Positions 59,536 through 64,000 of a DNA stretch of 64,000 bases are shown piece after piece. Source of the stretch: Propionispora sp. 2/2-37 (lineage in GTDB: Bacteria; Bacillota; Negativicutes; Propionisporales; Propionisporaceae); assembly GCF_001298735.1 (NCBI RefSeq), contig NZ_CYSP01000007.1, positions 1 to 64,000 of the forward strand, read 5' to 3'. Made by a program: the position numbers and the translations under genes. Numbering within the stretch: the first letter of the stretch is position 1; every line of letters starts with the position of its first letter. A model generated the notes under the pieces. It was given only the letters and a program-made list of their open reading frames with translations, did not search any database and was not told the origin of the DNA.

Positions 59536-62268
59536 TTACCCTGAAGCCCCCTGTTGCACCCGCTTAAAATGGGAATATTCCTGCTTAAGTCCGGCCAGCC
59601 GTTTCTGAACCACCTCCTGATTTTCTTTACGGCAAGCCATTTCCAGAAGAAATGCACTGGCTTTCAGCCCTTCAGCCCCCAGACCGGCAGCGGCCTGTTT
59701 GATTTGGTGGGCCAGCCCGCCGGCAACCGCATATTGCTCCCCTTTTACCTGTCCTAACTGCTCCATGTATTGCCGGAGCGCTGCCGTCAGCTGCGCCCGT
59801 TCCAGCGCTCCCGGTTTGTCACTGCTATTTTCGTTATGGTGTAAAGCAGCCAGGATTTTCCTTTCTTTCGCTTTCAGCAATACACGGTCAATAGCCCGGA
59901 GCAGTTCATCCCTAACGATCGGTTTAGCTAGGTAATCATCCATCCCCGCCGCCAGAAATTTTTCCCGGTCACCTTCCAGTGCATGGGCCGTTACGGCAAT
60001 GATCGGCATATGTTTACCCGTCATTTTTTCTCCCGCCCGGATTTGTTCCGTTGCTTCCAGACCGTCCATCTTCGGCATTTGAATATCCATTAAAACCAGA
60101 TCCGGTTGTACGCGGGGAATGGCAAGCAGGGCCTCCCGTCCGTTATTCGCTAAACATATCCGGTATTCCGGCGCTTTCAGCATGCGGGTGATCACTTTCT
60201 GATTGACAACATCATCTTCCACCAGCAGGATGGTCAGCACCGCCTTCTTCTGCGGTGCCGACGCTTCCCCGGCAACCGCCGCTTCCACAGGGCCGCTCCC
60301 TACGGCAAACCCCAGCCGGACATAAAACACACTGCCTTTTCCTTTTTCGCTTTCGGCACTGATGCTCCCGCCCATCAATTCCGCCAACTGCTTGGAAATG
60401 GCCAGTCCCAGCCCGCTGCCACCATGCTTGCGGGTATAAGAGCCGTCAACCTGACTAAACTTCTGAAAAAGCAGCGGCATATCCTGCGTGGAAATACCAA
60501 TGCCGGTATCCTTAACTGCTATTTGCAGTTCTACCTTTTGACCGGCAGCAGCCACCTTGTGCACTGAAAAAACAATGTTTCCTTCATCGGTAAATTTCAC
60601 GGCATTACTCAACAAATTATTGATAATCTGCTGCAGCCGGTGAGGATCACCATTTAATACCGGCGGTATATCTTCCGCTATATCACACTCCAGCACCAGT
60701 CCTTTTTTGGCGGCGTGCACATCATGCATTTGTATGGTGCTGAATAAAACCTGCCTGACGTCAAAATCAATATTTTTCATGACAACTTTACCAGCTTCCA
60801 TCTTGGAAATATCCAATATGTCATTAATGACATTGAGCAGGGAACCGGCACATTCCCTGGCAATTTTCATATTTTCCCGCTGTTCGTCGGAAAGTTCGGT
60901 CAGCAGTGTTAAATCCAGCATCCCCAGGATTCCATTCAGCGGTGTACGTATTTCATGGCTCATATTGGCTAAAAACTGACTTTTGGTACGATTAGCCCGT
61001 TCGGCTTCCTCCTTGGCCTCCTGCATCTTTTGCTCCGCCTGCTTGCGTTCGTCTATATCATACAGCGTACCGATATAGCCGGAAAAATCCCCCTCCAGGC
61101 CATAAAACGGTTTGCCCATTTCCACTACCCAGCGGTATTCCCCGTCGTACCGCTTTAGACGGTATTCCAGCGCAAAAGGCCGGCGGGCATCAAAGGAGGT
61201 CAGAAATTGCTGGTAACGCCGCTGCTGGTCTGCCGGATGAATAATATCCCGCCAGTCGCAGTCCGCCACACCGGAAATATTTTTACCGGTAAATTCCTGC
61301 CAGCTCTTATTAAAATAGTCACAAGTCCGGTCAACATTAGCCCGCCAGATCAGAACTGGAAAATTTTCAAATAAGGTCAGATAAAAGTCACAGGATTTCG
61401 TAAGATTGTCCTGCAAAACCTTGTATTGCGTAATGTCCTCTATGACCAACAGAATAGATCGTTTTTTGCCGAAAAAGAGCGGTACGGCACTTACCCGCCA
61501 CCATACCTGTTTCACGCCTGCCGCACTGTTGACGGACTGCAGCCACTCACGTCCGTAACAACTTTCGCCAAAGTATAACACCGCATCCGTTATCTCCCGG
61601 ACAGGGCATGCCCGGCAAGCTTCACCGCTTCCGCACCCTTTTGGTGTGTCATAACTGTTCATGCACCGGAAACTATCCCCAAGCGGCTGATCGTATATAT
61701 CCAGCAAATTGCGGTCCAGTTTCTGCAACGCTTCCAGATTGGCCTGTTTAACTTTTTTATCTTCATCCAGAATCAGCATTCCTACCGGAGCAGCATGAAA
61801 AATGACTTCCAGCTTCTTTTGCTTATTGATGATTTCCAGCTCGGCCCGCTTCATGCGGTCAATATCCTGAAAAGCAATGACCACGCCACTGATAATGCCC
61901 CGTTTTCTTACCGGAGAAGCCGTGGCAGACAGATAACACTCTTTTCCCGAGCGGGAAACAAGAACAGAGTCTTTCGGCAAACCGGTCCCCTGTTCTCCGT
62001 TTAGTGCTTTTTGAAACAGGCTGGGCACCGGCCTGCGGGTTTTAACATGAAGGATGCTCATAACGTCGTCCAGTAAAACTCCCTGCACCTCTGCATTAGT
62101 CCATCCGGTAATCCGTTCGCCGGCCTGATTCAAAAACTCGACTTCTCCCCGCCGGTTGGCAATGATGACCCCGTCATCCATACTGGACAAAACCGCTTCC
62201 ATATTCTCTATTTTTTCTGAAGTTTTTCCGACATTCGCCCTTACCGGCTTACCGCGAATTGGATACAT
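59536..62268 (-). CDS. Hybrid sensor histidine kinase (PAS x3, HisKA, HATPase, REC, Hpt)
   Basis: 910 residues from the ATG at 62268 (GAAGGTGATGGT just before); the frame extends into the cheB end but has no ribosome site there. PAS 1 about 25-130 (SSMDDGVIIANRRGEVEFLN), PAS 2 about 145-280 with a Cys-rich insert (CGSGEACRACP) that could bind metal or sense redox, PAS 3 about 290-420. Then HisKA with FLANMSHEIRTPLNGILG, HATPase (DTGIGI, GGSGLGLAI), receiver (LVEDDVVNQKVI, MDIQMPKMDGLE) and Hpt with LAHQIKQAAAGLG. No membrane segment: a cytosolic phosphorelay. Confidence 0.92.
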   Translation of the reverse strand: MYPIRGKPVRANVGKTSEKIENMEAVLSSMDDGVIIANRRGEVEFLNQAGERITGWTNAEVQGVLLDDVMSILHVKTRRPVPSLFQKALNGEQGTGLPKDSVLVSRSGKECYLSATASPVRKRGIISGVVIAFQDIDRMKRAELEIINKQKKLEVIFHAAPVGMLILDEDKKVKQANLEALQKLDRNLLDIYDQPLGDSFRCMNSYDTPKGCGSGEACRACPVREITDAVLYFGESCYGREWLQSVNSAAGVKQVWWRVSAVPLFFGKKRSILLVIEDITQYKVLQDNLTKSCDFYLTLFENFPVLIWRANVDRTCDYFNKSWQEFTGKNISGVADCDWRDIIHPADQQRRYQQFLTSFDARRPFALEYRLKRYDGEYRWVVEMGKPFYGLEGDFSGYIGTLYDIDERKQAEQKMQEAKEEAERANRTKSQFLANMSHEIRTPLNGILGMLDLTLLTELSDEQRENMKIARECAGSLLNVINDILDISKMEAGKVVMKNIDFDVRQVLFSTIQMHDVHAAKKGLVLECDIAEDIPPVLNGDPHRLQQIINNLLSNAVKFTDEGNIVFSVHKVAAAGQKVELQIAVKDTGIGISTQDMPLLFQKFSQVDGSYTRKHGGSGLGLAISKQLAELMGGSISAESEKGKGSVFYVRLGFAVGSGPVEAAVAGEASAPQKKAVLTILLVEDDVVNQKVITRMLKAPEYRICLANNGREALLAIPRVQPDLVLMDIQMPKMDGLEATEQIRAGEKMTGKHMPIIAVTAHALEGDREKFLAAGMDDYLAKPIVRDELLRAIDRVLLKAKERKILAALHHNENSSDKPGALERAQLTAALRQYMEQLGQVKGEQYAVAGGLAHQIKQAAAGLGAEGLKASAFLLEMACRKENQEVVQKRLAGLKQEYSHFKRVQQGASG

Positions 62269-62299
62269 ACCATCACCTTCATTGAAAAAATACACAACG

Positions 62300-63343
62300 T
62301 CATGATTTACACTGGCCCAGCAACGCATACATTACGCGGGGAATATCACGTAAAGCCGCCTGCTTTTCCACCGCCCCCATTTCCCAGGCTACTTTCGGCA
62401 TGCCATATACCACGGAAGACTGCTCATCCTGCCCGATGGTTCTGGCCCCCTGCCTCCGCATCTGCAACAGCCCCCTGGCACCGTCACTGCCCATCCCGGT
62501 GAGAACGATACCGACAGCCCGCTGCTTAACCACCTCAGCCATGCTTTCAAACAGGACATCCACCGACGGACAATGTCCGTTCACCCGAGGCCCTTGAAAA
62601 CACTCTACCGAATACAGGGTTCCTGTTTTTTTAATCCGCATATGATAATCTCCCGGTGCAATCAATACCAAGCCGGAATGAATCCTGTCCCCGTTTTGGG
62701 CTTCCCGCACTTCCATCGGACAGCACTTGTTCAGCCGATCAGCATACATAGCCGTAAATCGCGGCGGCATATGCTGCACAACCAGAATACCGGGAGCATC
62801 CGGCGGCAGCATACTTAAAATATGATACACCGCTTCCGTGCCGCCGGTCGAAGAGCCGACGGCGACAAACCGGTCACTAACGTCGGGCCCGTTTTTGCAG
62901 TCTACCGCCTGACAGCTTGCCGCCTGCTGCCAGTTTTTCATATTGGCTACCGAGGCAATTTTAATCTTGCCAATCAAATCATTAATCAGCGTTTTCAGTC
63001 CTCCCATATCATGCAGGTCCGGCTTGGTCACAAAGTCGACCGCTCCCGCTTTCAATGCATCAAATACATGACTGCCTATAGAACTGATTACTACAACCGG
63101 CAGCGGATACTGCGGCATCAAACGGCGCAAAAAATCAATACCGTTCATCCTGGGCATTTCCACATCCAGGGTCATGACATCCGGCTCGAAAGCAATGATT
63201 TTATCCCGCGCATCGTAAGGATCAGTCGCTGTAGCTATCACTTCAATCGCCGGATCAAGAGCGATCCCCCGTGCCAGCGTTTCACGGAATACCAGTGAGT
63301 CATCCACCACCAGTACCCGGATTTTCCTGCGCAAAGCTGGCAT
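62300..63343 (-). CDS. cheB: Protein-glutamate methylesterase/glutaminase CheB
   Basis: 347 residues. N-terminal receiver (VLVVDDSLVFRETL, TLDVEMPRMNGIDFLRRL) and C-terminal methylesterase with the catalytic Ser in VGSSTGGTEAV, His in VVQHMPPRFT and Asp in VLTGMGSDGARG. Removes methyl groups from chemoreceptors. GGGAG precedes ATG; follows cheR by 5 bases. Confidence 0.96.
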   Translation of the reverse strand: MPALRRKIRVLVVDDSLVFRETLARGIALDPAIEVIATATDPYDARDKIIAFEPDVMTLDVEMPRMNGIDFLRRLMPQYPLPVVVISSIGSHVFDALKAGAVDFVTKPDLHDMGGLKTLINDLIGKIKIASVANMKNWQQAASCQAVDCKNGPDVSDRFVAVGSSTGGTEAVYHILSMLPPDAPGILVVQHMPPRFTAMYADRLNKCCPMEVREAQNGDRIHSGLVLIAPGDYHMRIKKTGTLYSVECFQGPRVNGHCPSVDVLFESMAEVVKQRAVGIVLTGMGSDGARGLLQMRRQGARTIGQDEQSSVVYGMPKVAWEMGAVEKQAALRDIPRVMYALLGQCKS

Positions 63344-63348
63344 ACTAT

Positions 63349-64000
63349 CTACTCCCTTCTATAAACCGCCGGCATAATATATTTATACCGTGTCCGCTCA
63401 CGGTTGATGGTTTCCGAATGGCCCACAAATAAATAGCCACCCGGTTCGGTATATTCATAAAATTTATTAATGAGGGCCTCGCGTTCAGCCGATCCGAAAT
63501 AAATCATGACATTACGGCAGAAGATGACGTGAAACCGCCGTTTAAAGGGGAAGGGCTGCTTTAAGTTAAAATGGCGAAAAATGACATTATCTTTAATTTT
63601 TTCGGTTAAGATACTTCTTTCCGCATCAAGTCCGCAAAAATACGCATTCTGCCAGCTTTTCGGCAGGGGTTCCAGACTGTCGTTCGCATAAATGCCCTTT
63701 GCTGCTTTGCTCAGTACTTCAGTGGATATGTCGGTTGCCAGAATCCGGGTATCCCATGGTTTAGGACTATTCTGAAAATAGTCCGCCATAATCATGGCCA
63801 GCGTGTAGGGCTCTTCCCCGCTGGAACAACCGGCACTCCAGATGCCCAGATCGCGATTGGTTACGGTAGCTGCTAAAAAAGGCAGTACGCTGTTTTTAAA
63901 ATACTCAAAATGCCGGATCTCCCGCATAAAATAGGTATGGTTTGTTGTCATCCGGTTGATGAGAGTGGTAATAGCTTCGCCGCTTTTGTCGTTAACTACG
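63349..64000 (-). CDS. cheR: Chemotaxis methyltransferase CheR (5' end outside window)
   Basis: 217 residues visible; the reading frame is open through position 64000, so the start lies beyond the window. HTYFMREIRHFEYF marks the start of the catalytic domain, then IWSAGCSSGEEPYTLAMIM (SAM site), ILATDIST and VIFCRNVMIYF. Methylates chemoreceptor glutamates. First visible gene of the cheR-cheB-kinase-receiver operon. Confidence 0.95.
   Translation of the reverse strand, partial: VVNDKSGEAITTLINRMTTNHTYFMREIRHFEYFKNSVLPFLAATVTNRDLGIWSAGCSSGEEPYTLAMIMADYFQNSPKPWDTRILATDISTEVLSKAAKGIYANDSLEPLPKSWQNAYFCGLDAERSILTEKIKDNVIFRHFNLKQPFPFKRRFHVIFCRNVMIYFGSAEREALINKFYEYTEPGGYLFVGHSETINRERTRYKYIMPAVYRRE

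Overview
The window reads as a Gram-negative-type spore-forming Firmicute of the Negativicutes (Sporomusa/Pelosinus-like). The evidence is the Firmicutes order dnaX-ybaB-recR-DUF2508 with the small SRP RNA beside it, a gene for an apolipoprotein N-acyltransferase-like enzyme, a full chemotaxis cluster, acyl-CoA dehydratase activase-type proteins and a one-chain PurL. Genus is inference. Most of the window is moderate in GC; the stretch from about 43.4 to 51.6 kb is much richer in GC and looks acquired.

Left core (1-27.7 kb): DNA repair and replication (recR, ybaB, dnaX), SRP RNA, tRNA-Ser genes, metF, a soluble chemoreceptor, a YitT-type membrane protein, tadA, a DUF362 ferredoxin protein, and the nadABC operon behind a promoter wrapped in a perfect 56-bp palindrome. 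Then follow a LysR/MFS divergent pair, two activase-related proteins, an orphan substrate-binding lipoprotein, a GDSL hydrolase, crcB behind a fluoride riboswitch, and an alkylation-repair operon (ogt, a broken alkA, adaA, DUF1848). Gene remnants (GNAT, alkA, others) are scattered here.

Island (27,841-51,750): an integrative element sits in the 3' end of tRNA-Arg(ACG), bounded by identical 50-bp copies of the tRNA end. The right edge has the integrase, a stand-alone arm-domain protein, a CI-like repressor, an excisionase-like protein, a replication-type HTH protein carrying DnaA boxes in its own coding sequence, and SSB. No capsid or conjugation genes were recognised. Cargo, left to right, is: (1) a Dcm methylase-Vsr-HNH set next to a PD-(D/E)XK-like nuclease, a receiver-domain protein and a protein with two GHKL ATPase modules, which together form a candidate undescribed defence system; (2) small membrane and tiny ORFs with duplicated spacers; (3) an OLD-type ATPase/TOPRIM nuclease plus UvrD helicase (Gabija-like), flanked on both sides by near-identical type I toxin/antisense-RNA loci; (4) an Lnt-like enzyme, a DUF1659/DUF2922/YvrJ cluster with an attenuator-like leader, and an amidase. 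A second, eroded copy of the integrase-side end lies outside the left boundary, a trace of an older insertion at the same tRNA.

Right core (51.8-64 kb): a cluster of DnaA boxes, purL, a CheX-like protein, mdh, a DUF1624 membrane acyltransferase-like protein, and a chemotaxis/signalling operon cheR-cheB-hybrid kinase-CheY-like receiver, with cheR running off the end of the window.
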